The notes: generated by a model from the sequence alone, not told the origin. Numbered from the stretch's first letter, positions 1-11,249 are shown. The stretch: 64,000 bases of DNA from Coriolopsis trogii (GCA_020543525.1 JAHYIO010000037.1:1674001-1738000); one strand, 5' to 3'. Made by a program: numbers and translations.

Positions 1-389
1 TGTCGCCAGTATCTTGACTCGGCATTATGTTTCGTGGAGGCTGGTCGCGCATGCTTGCGCACAACAACAGGCTGATAGTCCATGGCAGAGAGAGGGAGGA
101 GGGAACGGCTGAGCCGGTGGCGGAAGGCTAGACGCTAAGCGCGCCGTGCTCAGAAAAAGTTCGAAAAAGGCAAGTGAGATCGGAGGGAGGGGCTGGCACG
201 TGACTGGACGATAAGAGATCGATTGATGCCCTTGCTCAGATTCTCCAGTCTCCATTTATTTTTTTGAAGTGAAAAGTGTACATTAGACCGACCCGGGGCT
301 CTCACCTCTTCTCCACCTTCAGGTTTCTTTCCTCCTCCTTACCACACGCTCTCTCGTCCCCATCCTCTCCTCCGCCCCCAAAAGCCGCC
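1..389. promoter_or_regulatory. Upstream region of TCTP
   Basis: No convincing gene is seen. The last 90 bases before the TCTP start codon are strongly pyrimidine-rich on the + strand (runs of C and T from about 300 to 372), and a T-rich stretch lies near 255-264. Pyrimidine-rich leaders are common before highly expressed fungal genes, and TCTP messages in animals carry 5' TOP tracts; relating the two is inference. The short minus-strand reading frame in the left part has no recognisable content. Confidence 0.4.
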
Positions 390-1146
390 ATGTTGCTCTA
401 CTCCGACGTTATCTCTGGCGATGAGATGTTCTCTGACGCCTTCCCCATGTACGCCTACTTAAACAGTGCAGAAGACGCATCCGCTCACACCGTTCCCATT
501 CCACAGCAAGGAGGTCGACGACATCGTCTACGAGGTGGACTGCCAGCTGATCACCGTCAAGCCCGGCGCGGACGTCGATATCGGCAAGTATTAACCCTCT
601 CTGATCTACCCGAGAACGCGAGCGTACTAACCGTCCCGTACGCAGGCGCCAACCCTTCTGCCGAGGAGGCTGATGAGGCTCTCGAGGAGGGCGCGACCCA
701 GGTCAACAATGTCGTCTACTCCTTCCGTCTCCAGTCGACCCAGTTCGACAAGAAGTCCTTCCTGACCTACCTCAAGGTGCGTGTCCCGTCAGGTCTGCAA
801 CCGTTCTAGGGAAGCCGTGGCCTCATTCGTGCGTGCAATCCCTCAGAGCTACATGAAGGCCGTCAAGGCCCACCTCCAGGAGACGAAGCCCGATCGCGTC
901 GATGCGTTCGAGAAGGGCGCGCAGGCGTTCGCGAAGAAGCTCGTGGCCAACTTCAAGGACTACGAGTTCTACACCGGCGAGAACATGAACCCCGACGGTA
1001 TGGTCGCTCTCCTCAACTACCGCGAGGACGGTATCACCCGTACGTGTTCTTTTCCCACTTTACACATGCGCATGCACTCACCGAGGCCGTCTCGTCCAGC
1101 CTACTTCACCTTCTGGAAGGATGGTCTCAAGGAGATCAAGCTCTAG
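390..1146 (+). CDS. TMA19: Translationally controlled tumour protein (TCTP/Tma19)
   Basis: Small conserved cytosolic protein that associates with ribosomes and translation factors. The spliced product begins MLLYSDVISGDEMFSDAFP and continues through the family signature VDIGANPSAEEADEAL, then the helical hairpin (YMKAVKAHLQETKPDRVDAF) and the C-terminal strand TPYFTFWKDGLKEIKL; it covers the whole family length. Five exons are inferred with introns at 449-506, 584-645, 777-846 and 1040-1099. The second intron only restores the frame (VDI-G-ANPS) if a GC donor (gcaagt at 584) is used with a tag/cag acceptor, so it is a GC-AG intron with a tactaac branch site at about 625-631. The ATG has the favourable context gccgccatg. 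The identification is firm; the exon ends are mine. Confidence 0.95.
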
Positions 1147-1431
1147 ATCGTCCTCCTTCGCTCTCGTCTACTTGCTCTCCTTGGATCCCCCCACTTTTTA
1201 TCATGTGTATCAGGCGGTGTATCAGTCGGCAGTTTGGTAGAACAGAAGTCCACACCCTTTGTATCCTTCGAAAACACCCAATGCATGGCATGTTTTCTTG
1301 TACCAGAAAGACCGAAACCATCATGCACACGCCTCGATGAATATGATGGTGTTTATTTTCAGACGGGCGAAGCCACAACTAGTGCAATAATATAGGCGTA
1401 GAGAGCATGTAATCCAGTCGTGACCGAACAA

Positions 1432-3227
1432 TCAGAGCTCCTCATGGCGGTGAGTAGCCTCGTCGTCCAAAACAACCTGGTCGTTCTCCTGGTGCGCGGG
1501 CGTGGAGTTGCCAAACGGCACCTCGGGGTTAAGCGGGTTCTTGGCGTGCTCCTCAGCGAACGCGATGAGGCTCTCGAGGGAACGGTCGCCGTCGTAGTCG
1601 ATGAAGTCGTGGGTACCCGCAGGCTTGAACTTCAGCGTAGGGAAGCCGGAGATGCGGAAGGGAACAGATGGGGGAAGGTCGTTCTCCGTCGCCTCCATCT
1701 TGGCACTATATGCAACTGGTCAACAACAAGCAAAAAAGTAGGCAAAGGTGCGAAAAATCGTACATTGTGATGCGATCCTTGACGTTAGCAAAGTGCTCGC
1801 CGAGGGAGTCCCAGGTCGGCTTAAGGCGCTTGCAGTGACCGCACCTATAACCCCGTGATGAGCGAGCTGGAAGCGGAAGGGATACTGTTCGCACATACCA
1901 GGTGGCGTAGAACTCGACAAACACATCACGCTCCTCGTCGAGGACGATCTCGTTGAATTGCTTGCCGACGACGTTGATAACAGGCTCGTCCTGAGTCTCG
2001 GGGATAGGCTGGCTCTTGAGCTCAGGCTCGAGCTTGTTGTCGAGGAAGAGCGAAACCTGCTCCTCAGCGGCCTCAGCAGTGACGTCCTTCTCCTGGCTCA
2101 ACGGGTACTTGAGCTGCTTCTGGAGGTCCTGGATGACAAAGCTCGGCCACTTGGCCTCGACGAGGTTCAGCGCGCGCGCGTGGTCGGCGTACTTGATCGC
2201 ATCAATCCACACAAAGTTGACCTTGCCCTTGTACTTGGCGGCGACGGGCTTGAGCGCGTTGATGTACTCATCATGCTTCTCGTCGGTGGGGTCGAGGAAG
2301 AGGTACGCAAGGGGCTTGCCGGAGGAGGCGTAAGTCTGGTAGTTCTCTGCGCCGACCTCATCGATGATGGGGATGGAGAGCTCGGCGATCCAGTTTTCGA
2401 TGTCCTTCACCTGGGCGGAGGCGATGGGGTAGGGGTACTCTGTCTTGGGATCGTCGAAGGCGCGGAAGACGACGATGGCCGGGGGTACGACACCAGCCGC
2501 CTCGGCGACAGCCTTGTCGGTGGAGAGACCGAAAAGGTAGTCGTCGCGGTGCTTGTTGGCAGTCGCGCTGAACTCGGCAGCGGGGGCGTCGGTGGCAGAG
2601 GGGAGGAAGGCAATGGCGACAACCTTGTCAGCGCCCTTGAACTCGTCGAAGTTCTCGGTGGTGACCTCAGAGACAGCAGGGAGGGATTGCCTGCAGCAAG
2701 CGGTCTCTGTAAGCAAGCATGTAGGGGCAGGCGCGTATTGCCACGTACTTGACCATGTAGCTGATGATGCCATCCGCCTTACGGGGGCCAGCGTACTCGA
2801 CATGTTCACCGTTACGGTAGACCCTCAGTGTGCTGTTGCGCGAGCCGTTGAGATGACGGTATAGGAGAAGGAGGCAAAGACGACGCACGGGTAACCCTGG
2901 ATGCCATTAGACTGGCAAAGGTCCGCCTCGTCGACACAGTTGACCTTGGCAAGCTTGATGTTCTTCTCCTTGAGGGCAGTCGCAGCCTCCTCGTAGTGGG
3001 GCGCAAGAGCCTTGCAGTGACCGCACCTGGAAACACGTCAGACGTACGTACGAGCACAAGGCCTCGTATGTCTCGTACCACGGGGCAAAGAACTCGACAA
3101 GCATCAACGGCTCCGGGTTGACGACGCTGTCGAAGTTGGCGGGGGTGAGGTCGATGACATCCGAGGCGAGGACGGCCTGGACAAAGGCAAGCACGGCCGC
3201 CGACGTGAACGCAGTCGAGAACCGCAT
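1432..3227 (-). CDS. PDI1: Protein disulfide isomerase
   Basis: ER-lumen oxidoreductase that forms and isomerises disulfides in secretory proteins. The start gives a signal peptide (MRFSTAFTSAAVLAFVQAVLA), followed by an a-type thioredoxin domain with active site WCGHCK (exon junction inside the Trp codon), two non-catalytic b/b' domains, a second a' domain with CGHCKRLKP, and an acidic C-terminal tail ending HEEL, a fungal KDEL-type retrieval signal. Introns fall after FFAPW, after GIQGYP, after ISYMVK, before the second CGHC and before KMEATEND. Length is about 500 residues, as usual for the family. The first active site is split by an intron in the same way as the second. The promoter contains ACGTG-core motifs (see the entry at 3405), which fits unfolded-protein-response control, though that is inference. 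Confidence 0.95.
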
Positions 3228-3292
3228 CGTGAAAAGGACGAAAAGGAGGGAAGAGGAAGGGTTTTGGGCGGTGGCAACGACCGCGGCGGGTG

Positions 3293-3298
3293 TTTATA
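3293..3298 (-). promoter_or_regulatory. TATA box of PDI1
   Basis: TATAAA on the minus strand, about 66 bases before the PDI1 start codon. Position and sequence fit a core promoter element; there is no transcript evidence. Confidence 0.45.
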
Positions 3299-3404
3299 GG
3301 GAGAGAGCGAGTGACTACGTGTCAATATATAGCATACGCCCGGTGCGCTTTCCTAAGCCCGATCAGCAGCAAGCCGGGCGTCCCACTTGCCAACAGATTC
3401 GCTC

Positions 3405-3421
3405 CCAATCAGTCTGCCACG
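3405..3421. promoter_or_regulatory. ERSE-like element upstream of PDI1
   Basis: CCAAT followed after seven bases by CCACG. The animal ER stress response element is CCAAT-N9-CCACG, so the spacing is two short; the complementary strand contains GACGTGGC, close to a UPRE core bound by bZIP factors of the Hac1/XBP1 type. It lies about 180 bases before the PDI1 start in a 428-base gap that otherwise holds no gene. Function is inferred from the target gene only. Confidence 0.3.
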
Positions 3422-3655
3422 TCGCCCTCCCTCGTCTCGCCGGCGAGGCCATCAGCGGACACCGCGGCGTTCGACGCGTGCTCGCGCTCTTCTCACCTCC
3501 TCCGTGCGTCCCTCTCCACCGCGCGCGCGGCCTTTGCACGGACATTCCGCGCTGTATTCACATTCTCCTCTCTATCCACGGCGCATGACACTCTATTCTA
3601 CCGCTCAGCATACGTGGCAGTCCAAGCACAACCACTCCTTTTGTCCGCAGCAGTA

Positions 3656-5021
3656 CTAGAGCGAACCCAGATCAAAGTTACATCCCCTCTGCCGCCCGCT
3701 CCCGTACCTCTTCGCGCTCGCCGTGAACGGACGCGGGGGCGGGAACCCAGACACGACAAACGTATGAGACCCGACCGTAGGCGGCGGCGTGGGTACTGCA
3801 TTGAGATGGCAATGTAGATCGTCAGCGCTGTCGTTTCAGGAACGCAGATCCATTCAAGCTCGCAACTCACTTTTCTTGCGCTGCTCTGACACTCCGTTCA
3901 CCTTCGGCACCAGGCCCGACGAAAGCCGCGACGGCGGCGCCGACATCGGCCTCAAGCTCGGCCCCAAATTGGACCCGGACGACGTCCGCGCGCGCACAGG
4001 AGACGGTCCAGGCGGCGGGGGAGGAGGCGCAGTAGGTGCCGCACTGTGCCGCGCGGGCGAAGGTCCCGGGGGCGGCGGCGGAGGAGACTCCGTCCGTGGC
4101 GGCGGTGGCGCGGGCGTCCGTCTCGCAGGAGGCGGGGGTGCTGCAGGAGGAGCAGGTCCTGAGTCCGAATTCGCTCGCGGGCGTGCAGGAGGCGGGGGTG
4201 GCGCAAGCATAGACTTGCGCGCTGGCGGCGGCGGAGGGACCGCACGCGCTGGCGCACCTGGGCTGCTTTCTGAATGCTGAATGGGTGAAGAGCGGGCCGG
4301 GGGTGGTGGGGGCGCTCTTCCTGGCGTAGTGGGGGGTGCAGGAACTCTACGCGGCGGCGCGGCGGGAGGTCTCGGGGGTGTGGAGGGAGAGGACCCTCGA
4401 GGGGGTATAGCAGGCGGTGTGCCATGCGAAGATCCAGGTCGTGGAGGTGGAGGTGGGACCTTGCGTGGTGGAGGAGCAGGAGCACTAGGAGGTGTAGGCA
4501 CGGACCGTGCAGGTAGACTCGGTGCACCCGGGGGCTTAGGAACAGACCGTGCAGGTAGACTCGGTGCGGTGTGTACAGGCGGAGCAGGAGGGGGAGGGGC
4601 AGCAGGCCGTGCGGGAGAAGGCCGACTGGGAGGCGGAGGGGCTGGTGCAGAAGGCGCAGACGACGTTTCACGCTTTGGAATGGTCGGGGGCTTGCCCAGT
4701 GTGGGTGGTTTGCCTTGTATTCAACATCAGCTTAATGTCACGGCTGTTGACGTTGAGAGGGTGCGACGTACCCAACGAACTCTGCCCGGCTGGTTTCAGC
4801 TTCGGCATACCACCCGCGAACAAACCACCCAGCTGAGGCGGTCCTCCACCTCCAGAGGACGAGGCACCCATCGGTATCGCAGGTGCACCCATGCCCGCTC
4901 TGCCTCCTCCACCTCCCCCACCCTTGGGGGGATCAATCTGAGGCGCACTCCGGTCATTTGTTACCGCCTTCTTCAACTTCTTGCCGGCTTGAATCTGCGC
5001 CAGCAGCTCTGAAGACGCCAT
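3656..5021 (-). CDS. VRP1: Verprolin / WIP-family actin regulator
   Basis: Proline-rich adaptor that binds actin and WASP-family proteins to promote Arp2/3-dependent actin assembly and endocytosis. The N-terminus MASSELLAQIQAGKKLKKAV is a WH2 actin-binding motif (LLAQIQ...LKK). It is followed by a Gly-rich segment and about 250 residues of poly-proline SH3-ligand repeats (APPPPPAR-type, plus a tandem SLPARSVP repeat). I infer three exons; the first intron follows AGQSSL, and the last exon, joined after SEQRKK, adds PTPPPTVGSHTFVVSG and RPFTASAKRYGSGRQRG, ending DLGSL. That tail resembles the WASP-binding end of fungal verprolins, which is why I extend the gene to 3656 rather than stopping at the earlier frame end at 3854. 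Total about 410 residues. Family assignment is firm; the last exon is a prediction. Confidence 0.85.
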
Positions 5022-5472
5022 CTCGAGTCTGTGTAGTTATCAAGCAGTCAGTCAGGATGTGGAGGTCGTTCGAAGAGTGGTCAGGCCACCAGCGAAGACG
5101 GGTAAGATAAAGAGAGTGCAAGCGCCCGCAGCAAGGTCTTGACTGACATCACCCCCATGTCACACCGCCCGTATACGCACGGAGGGTCACATTAACGCTG
5201 CGGCCCAGTACGGGGCAGTACTATACGCTCTCAAGGAGGGCCAAACTATGTACAGCGATGCAAGTACAATAACTACTGGGTGGGCTACAAAGGAGAGGGT
5301 ATGCGATATAGTATACGATATCAGCCAAATCAACGCATTCCAAAGTCGTCGCCAATCGTGCCCCAAGACATCTGCCTGAAGTCCTCGTCGAAACAGTCGG
5401 AGCTACGAACAGCTCCCTGTACACAATGCATGCATGTACACAACCCGCAGGAGCGCAAACTGCGACTCTTAT
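5022..5472. other. Intergenic region
   Basis: About 450 bases between the verprolin start and the end of the membrane-protein gene. It must hold the verprolin promoter and the neighbouring 3' end. No gene, repeat or clear motif was recognised. Confidence 0.4.
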
Positions 5473-8080
5473 TCACTGCCGGATCGAACCACCGACGGAA
5501 CGCAGGTTCGCGTTGCCAAGCTCGAGCGGCGGCAGCTCAGGACAGCTCCCGCTGCGCCGGCGCGAATGTCTTTGGTGATCCTCGCGCGGCGCTTGGTCCG
5601 CCACTGGCCACCCGGTGCGGAGGTTCGGCGTCGAGCTCGACATGGGCGGAGAGCGCGGTCCACGCAATCTCCCGCTGCCCTGCGCGCGCGCATACGAGGC
5701 GGGCGGAGACGTCGGCAGCGGACCCGGGACGGGGGCGGTGGCAGGAGCATGGGAGGGAGAGGGTAGTCTCGGTTGCGGAGTGTCAGAGGGCGAGGGGACG
5801 ATGTACTGTGACGACGGCCGTATGGACAATCCCGAACGTGGCGACGGGGGCAGTCCGGGCGAGCGAGTGACGGTCAAGTACGGCGACGTCGACCGGCCAC
5901 CGACAGAGGGCACGTTGGGCAATTCCTTCCCTAGCCGTGACGGTTGCGGGCTCGGGGGTCTTGTGGCGAGGGACCGCAACGAGTGCGGGCGGCTGATGAT
6001 CATACGCTTGGTGGCAGTGGCAGAGGAGGTGGACATACGACTGGGATCGCGCGAGACGGATGAGCCCGCCTGCCCCTCAACTACGATGGAGAGTTCTTCG
6101 CGGCCACCGAACGTCCGGGCCGACGCGAAGGACTGTCGGGGTGCGGAGCGCCATGGTAGCTTCAGGGACCCTTCTCCCGGCGAGCGCACGATGCGACGGC
6201 TGGATTGGCGTGACATTGCCGCGGACAGGGCCATGCGTGAACTGGCACTTTGAGACCGGGACGGAGTCATCATCGACAGCGTAGAATCACGGACAGTAGT
6301 CGGCGTTCGAGTAGTGGTGGTTGGCGTCGACTCCGAACCCCGTCTCGAAGACGTGTAGTCTGAGGGTGTCATGTTTGTATCGGGAGACCAGAGCCTCTTC
6401 GAACTCGTTGTCGCAGCAGAGGGCATGCGGAGAATGTCAGAACCAATAATGCTCGGCCGCATCGTCCCTTGTCGCTCTGGTGGTTCCGTGTCCTCGATGA
6501 TCACTTGCACATGGGGACGCTGGCGTTTGGCACGGATAGGAGCAACGATCGGTCCAGTATGCACATGGCGCTCGAGCTGCTCCGCATATGCGACCTGGAA
6601 TGGGAGGATCTGCCTCGTTTGGTATTCAGCGAAGACGGGCTTGTCACCAATTCGTGGAGGTGCGCTGCTGGGAGTTACGGACTGTTCACGATCTCGAGAA
6701 GAACGAGCTATAGGTGGAGGCACTTCTGGGCTATCATCCCTCTCCAATTCCGCATAAGTGCGTCGAGAATCGCTGCGAGGTATCTCGATGATTTCCGCCG
6801 AGTCGGGCGTGGGTCGAGCTGCAAGTGGCAGAGGTGTGGGCTTTCGAGGAGGCTGCACGGTAGGCAGGGGAGACGGCACTCTCGAGGTTGAATCCACAAG
6901 CCGAGTGCTTCCGGTATAGTTGTAAACCACTGGTAGGGGAACATCAGTTCCGTCGCAGACACAAACAGTGCACATTCATACCTAGCACAATGAGGGCGCC
7001 GACGCTCAGCGGAATGAACTGAGCGATTTGATTGGTAGTCATGGCGTTCGGGACAATCGTCAGCAAGTCGAGGACCAGTAGGCTGCATGCGCGCGCCACA
7101 TAGATATTGGCGGACTTGGCAAGCATCGCGCCAAACCCGACCTTACGAGCATCCCATCCTAGAAACCGACCTCCTGCGTACAACTCGAACATAATGAACC
7201 CAATAGAAGACAGCAGCGCGGTCGGGGCCCATCTAGAGATTACTAAGCGTGGCGATAAGTAGCTAGAGCCTTGGGTGCTTACGGAGTACGGTCACAGAAC
7301 GATACACCCAGCGTCCTAACGATGACGAGCGCACCTGTATTTGTCGCGGTATACGCCAGGATGAATGCTAAGTGATGTCAGATTGAACACATCACACGAC
7401 CAAACTGGGACACTCACATAGACCGATTACAAGTGCGAGACACAGGCAGTAGAACTCTGCATTACTTGCACCCTGATGATGAAGCTCGAGTACCAATATG
7501 AGCAAACCGATCAACCTGGCAGCCTGAGCAGCCATAGCGCCCCATGCTACGGTGAATGCTACGCGTGACGTTGTAGACCATGCATGTATGTGTCAGGCGA
7601 ACATGTACTCACCGCAAGTGGTGTCCCCGCGCGAGTCGTATGCAAGCAAGGAGCAGAATTCGGCAAAGCCAGCAAACGCGAAGCACAGATTGAGCGTGAA
7701 AGTCAAGGCTGCTTCATTAGAAATGCGGTGTATAGCGGAGAGTCTGCTTTCCCTCCGTCCGGCCTTCTTCTCCGCATCTTGTGCTTCGATGTCGGCAGGA
7801 TCCGATTGCGTAGGAGGGGCGCGCCGAAGGAAGTTCCAAATGATATGGCCGAGCAGTTGGAAGAACTGGGTGCGACATGCATACGAGAGACCGCTCCAGA
7901 ACACCCAGCCCAGCAGAAAGCCGGCAATGATGCGACTTACGAAAGCGGAACGTGGTGAGGATGGATATGACTGTTGAATCTGATGACGACTCACAAATCG
8001 GGATGTAGGAGGAACTCCTGGGCGAAGGGACTGCCAAAATCCTGCGGAAAGGCCACCGGTGGTGGTCCGTTTGTTGACAT
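5473..8080 (-). CDS. Orphan multi-pass membrane protein with long Ser/Pro-rich tail
   Basis: I do not recognise the family. The spliced N-terminus is MSTNGPPPVAFPQDFGSPFA followed by QEFLLHPDF and a first membrane segment (RIIAGFLLGWVFWSGLSYA). The start at 8080 was chosen because this frame is open, has conserved-looking proline content and joins the next exon in phase. Further hydrophobic segments include LTFTLNLCFAFAGFAEFCSL, WGAMAAQAARLIGLLILVLE, FYCLCLALVIGL and FIPLSVGALIVLG, giving six or seven in all over about 330 residues. A last exon then adds roughly 450 residues rich in Ser, Pro, Arg and Thr, with many possible phosphosites. Five or more short introns interrupt the membrane part; none the tail. 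Topology resembles a seven-helix receptor with a cytosolic tail, but no receptor motif is visible. Could also be a transporter-like or scaffold protein. Confidence 0.6.
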
Positions 8081-9056
8081 CCGTCGTAACTCTGGAGAGG
8101 GCCTCTTGATGCAGCATGAAAGGTCCAGCCGAAGGAAATATCGGTGCAGACCAGCTGAACGCGCGAGAGACCAGCTCGAGGATGAACGAATGAAAAGAAG
8201 TGGAAGAAAGAAAGGAGACCGGACAGAGAGGATGTCAAGGACAAGAAGACATACCGCACACGAGAGAGAGTGCCCATGTCGGGTACAGGCCGGGTATTCC
8301 GTATTACTCGATCAGTGCTAGTGGTGATGAAACGATTCGAGTGATCGGGCCTGCCCAGGGCGGGCGACTGTCGACAAGGGCTCCCCGTACAGCCGCTCGC
8401 AGTTGAGATGGTGGGCGTATGAGCGCAGACTGGTCTGACGCTCCTGTTGGCAATACATACATATGGAGCAGCCGTCTGTTCAGTTGCCCAGCTTGGGGTG
8501 CATAGCCTTCGAGGGGAATGCGATGACTTCGACAAAGTTGCATCATACGGTGTCGGCCGAATGCTGGCTACGAGGGTACACAACGACCCTCACAGAAGCC
8601 CAAACCAGGGATGTGTCAGAGCTGCAAACTACATGAGCATGGTGGAGTTTGGACATCCTGACAAGTCCGGCTCCGAGCGGGATGGTTGCGTTTGGTGATG
8701 GCTTCGAAACCTCAGGTTGTCTCTGATCCTGCACAGAGGGCGTCTCCGGAAGAAGCCGACACCTGGATGACCATGATCCAGTAATATACAAGCCATACTG
8801 GTGCTTCACCAGCGCGCTGTGGTTCATCATAATTCTTGTCTATGTACCCATGTTATCAGGAGGTAATCCATCCCATGGGGGTCTTAACACAACATAGATG
8901 GAAGAGAAGAGACGCGACTCAAGGCGCGTACTGAAGGCTCACGTGATCGCGTTGGAGCATAGTGTCATCAGCGCCGCGTAGGATCAATGCCTGCAGCTGG
9001 TTCGCTCTCAACAGCCATCATCTCCCGCACCCTCCTCTCATAGTCCTATTCTGCGC
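8081..9056. promoter_or_regulatory. Divergent intergenic region
   Basis: About 970 bases separate the starts of the minus-strand membrane-protein gene and the plus-strand F-box gene. Long open frames cross its left part only as shadows of the first exon. I see no gene, repeat or recognisable operator; it presumably carries both promoters. Confidence 0.4.
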
Positions 9057-11249
9057 ATGGATAGTGATTCCCATCATTGCATGAGCAGGTATGTACAACG
9101 ACAGATGTGCGCAGGTTACACTGACAACACATGCCGTCACAGCGAACAACTACAGCTTACGGGGCAGATCGTATCACTGGAGGCCCAACTGCACCAGCTC
9201 AGGGCCCGCTTCAACTCACAGTCACCCATCTCCCGCCTGCCTCCAGAGATTCTCTCCGAGATATTTATTGTCCAAGCCGCCAACATCCGTGATGATCGAC
9301 TATCGATATCCCATTCGCGAGAGACCGAAGACGTCGTCGTTCATAGATCCTTCTACACCTGGCTTAACATCTGCCACGTCTGCCACCATTGGCGTTCGAT
9401 AGCCCTTGGGTGCGCTAAACTCTGGACATGGGTGGCCTTTGACCCCCGCCTTCCCGAAGACTTCTTCGAGACCCTGGTGAGACGGTCCCGCGACCTGCCG
9501 CTCACGCTCGTCTTCGCACTGTTCAATCCAATGGCCTATTGTCACGGGTGTCTTACTCGCGACGAGTTCTACATCCATTATCTCTCTGGACTGCACCATC
9601 TGCAAGCACTTATGCCCCGTGTAAGAGAACTGATCATCCTCAGTGACTGGGAGGAACACGACGAAATCTGGGAACATCTTGATGTGAGCACTGAAGTGCT
9701 CGAAGTTCTACGCGTCGAGGCAGCTGGCTCTGCGCGGGTCGGTGAAATCCATCCACCCCTCGTCGTCCTTCCGCCGAAGCTATTCGGTGCCCACACGCCT
9801 CGCTTACACACGTTGACCGTCTCGGGCATAGGCGTCGAATTGCCAAACACCCTCTTCTGCCAGTCTCTCCGACATCTCGAGGTCACGAAGTGCGATTTTG
9901 AGTCAGGGCATGGTCTTGACCCTTTCTTATCAACACTCAGCGAGATGCCCTTTTTGGAGTCTCTCAAAGCCACCTGGGCCAGAGTGTTCGAGTCCCACCA
10001 CGATGACGGCCTGAAGGTGGTCTCTCTGCCCCGCCTTCAGCAACTTTATATCTCCGCAGAACATTCTCGCGTCACCACTCTACTCATGCATCTTTCCATA
10101 CCCCTAACGACCACCCTTCACATTCACATCCAAACCACACCTTTGTCTCACCAGCGACCGCGGTTCCAGCTAGCGTTCCGCTCGCTTTTCGACCACTTGA
10201 CAATCCACAACATCTCGTACTCATTTGGCGACCCGCTCCAGCGCTCCACCTCATCAGAAACCTCTCTTTGCCGCATCTGGGCCTTCCAAAGCGACCGCAA
10301 GCCCGATGCCAGCGCAGATACCATTCATCCCGAGGCGCAGTCAAACGCGACGTCCCTCCCACAGCCTGAGTTCCATCTCAGCCCCTCGCCGCGGCTCACC
10401 CTGGAGAGTGCGTCAGACAACACTCTTCAAGCCTCCATACCTACCATCCTGCAGGCCCTGGACCTCTCCCACCTCACCACGCTCGAAGTCGGGGGCTCGT
10501 CGACCGGTCGACTCTGGGCGAGTGCGCTCCAACCCGCCGACGCGCTCACCACTCTCCGCGTGACAGGAACGGCCGCGTTCGCGGTCCCCGCGGTGCTCGC
10601 GGAAGGGCGTGACGCCCTCAACGCCGCGGACATTGTGCTCGAGATGCGCGCGGGCATGGACGAATGGCACTGGGCGCGCTTCGGACGCGAGGAGGCGCAA
10701 CCGAGCGCGTCGGACGAGGCGCACCAGCGGGACCTGCTCGAGAAGTGGGAGCTGGGTGCGGTTATGGCCCACATCCTGAACCAGGCGATAGCGCCCGGGT
10801 CCGATGCGCAGGCACAGGCGCATGACCCCGGGACGGAGACTGAGATTGTGGAGGAGGGCAGCGTCGGGGGCTCGGGCGACGGCGCTGCACACGGTTCCGG
10901 TCGGGCCCTGTTTCCCAACCTCCGCGTCCTGCAGATCGTCAACGTCGACCTCCCCTTGCCTGAGGGGCGAAAACCGATGGGACTGCAAGGCTACCGGCAT
11001 GCGAAAGCTGTGGATATCATGCGTTTCAGGGGTATGCGCGCAAAGTATGGCTTCGACGTCGAACAGCTCGTCAAGTGCCTCAGCATGCGGCGGTCGCAGG
11101 GACTGCCGGACCTTGTGCATATCGACTTCGAGGGCTGCCATTGCGAGAACTTCGACCAGCTTTTGGTGTTGGATGATTTGGTATCCGTGGTGAGATGGGA
11201 CGGTCTCAATCCTGTAGAGCTAACGGCAGGAGGTCCGTCACGACCGTAA
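9057..11249 (+). CDS. F-box-like protein
   Basis: Likely substrate-recognition component of an SCF-type ubiquitin ligase. After a short N-terminus and a predicted helix (EQLQLTGQIVSLEAQLHQLR) comes an F-box-like motif, ISRLPPEILSEIF, followed by WLNICHVCHHWRSIALGCAK, the usual F-box-like continuation in Agaricomycetes, and leucine-rich segments without sharp repeat boundaries. The frame is open for 730 codons, but an in-phase 54-nt intron (9089-9142, gtatgt...cacag) probably removes the Cys-rich stretch after MSR, giving MDSDSHHCMSSEQLQ and about 712 residues. Such F-box proteins are expanded and fast-evolving in these fungi, so the target cannot be predicted. The C-terminal third is less conserved-looking, with a Gly/Ala-rich insert near residues 590-630. 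Confidence 0.75.
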   Translation: MDSDSHHCMSRYVQRQMCAGYTDNTCRHSEQLQLTGQIVSLEAQLHQLRARFNSQSPISRLPPEILSEIFIVQAANIRDDRLSISHSRETEDVVVHRSFYTWLNICHVCHHWRSIALGCAKLWTWVAFDPRLPEDFFETLVRRSRDLPLTLVFALFNPMAYCHGCLTRDEFYIHYLSGLHHLQALMPRVRELIILSDWEEHDEIWEHLDVSTEVLEVLRVEAAGSARVGEIHPPLVVLPPKLFGAHTPRLHTLTVSGIGVELPNTLFCQSLRHLEVTKCDFESGHGLDPFLSTLSEMPFLESLKATWARVFESHHDDGLKVVSLPRLQQLYISAEHSRVTTLLMHLSIPLTTTLHIHIQTTPLSHQRPRFQLAFRSLFDHLTIHNISYSFGDPLQRSTSSETSLCRIWAFQSDRKPDASADTIHPEAQSNATSLPQPEFHLSPSPRLTLESASDNTLQASIPTILQALDLSHLTTLEVGGSSTGRLWASALQPADALTTLRVTGTAAFAVPAVLAEGRDALNAADIVLEMRAGMDEWHWARFGREEAQPSASDEAHQRDLLEKWELGAVMAHILNQAIAPGSDAQAQAHDPGTETEIVEEGSVGGSGDGAAHGSGRALFPNLRVLQIVNVDLPLPEGRKPMGLQGYRHAKAVDIMRFRGMRAKYGFDVEQLVKCLSMRRSQGLPDLVHIDFEGCHCENFDQLLVLDDLVSVVRWDGLNPVELTAGGPSRP

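Noticed and set aside
1958..2752. 264-codon + strand frame opposite PDI
   Set aside because: Antisense shadow of the conserved PDI exon; composition (Leu/Val/Glu/Asp/Gly) is that of a complementary strand and no domain is visible.
3952..4671. Arg/Leu/His-rich minus frame and Gly-rich + frames over the verprolin gene
   Set aside because: Out-of-frame readings of the poly-proline exon; low-complexity by-products.
5615..6253. 212-codon + frame over the Ser/Pro tail of the membrane protein
   Set aside because: Antisense shadow with no start context or domain.
10413..11141. 242-codon minus frame within the F-box gene
   Set aside because: Shadow of a GC-rich exon; the + strand has the F-box-like motif and continuous coding.
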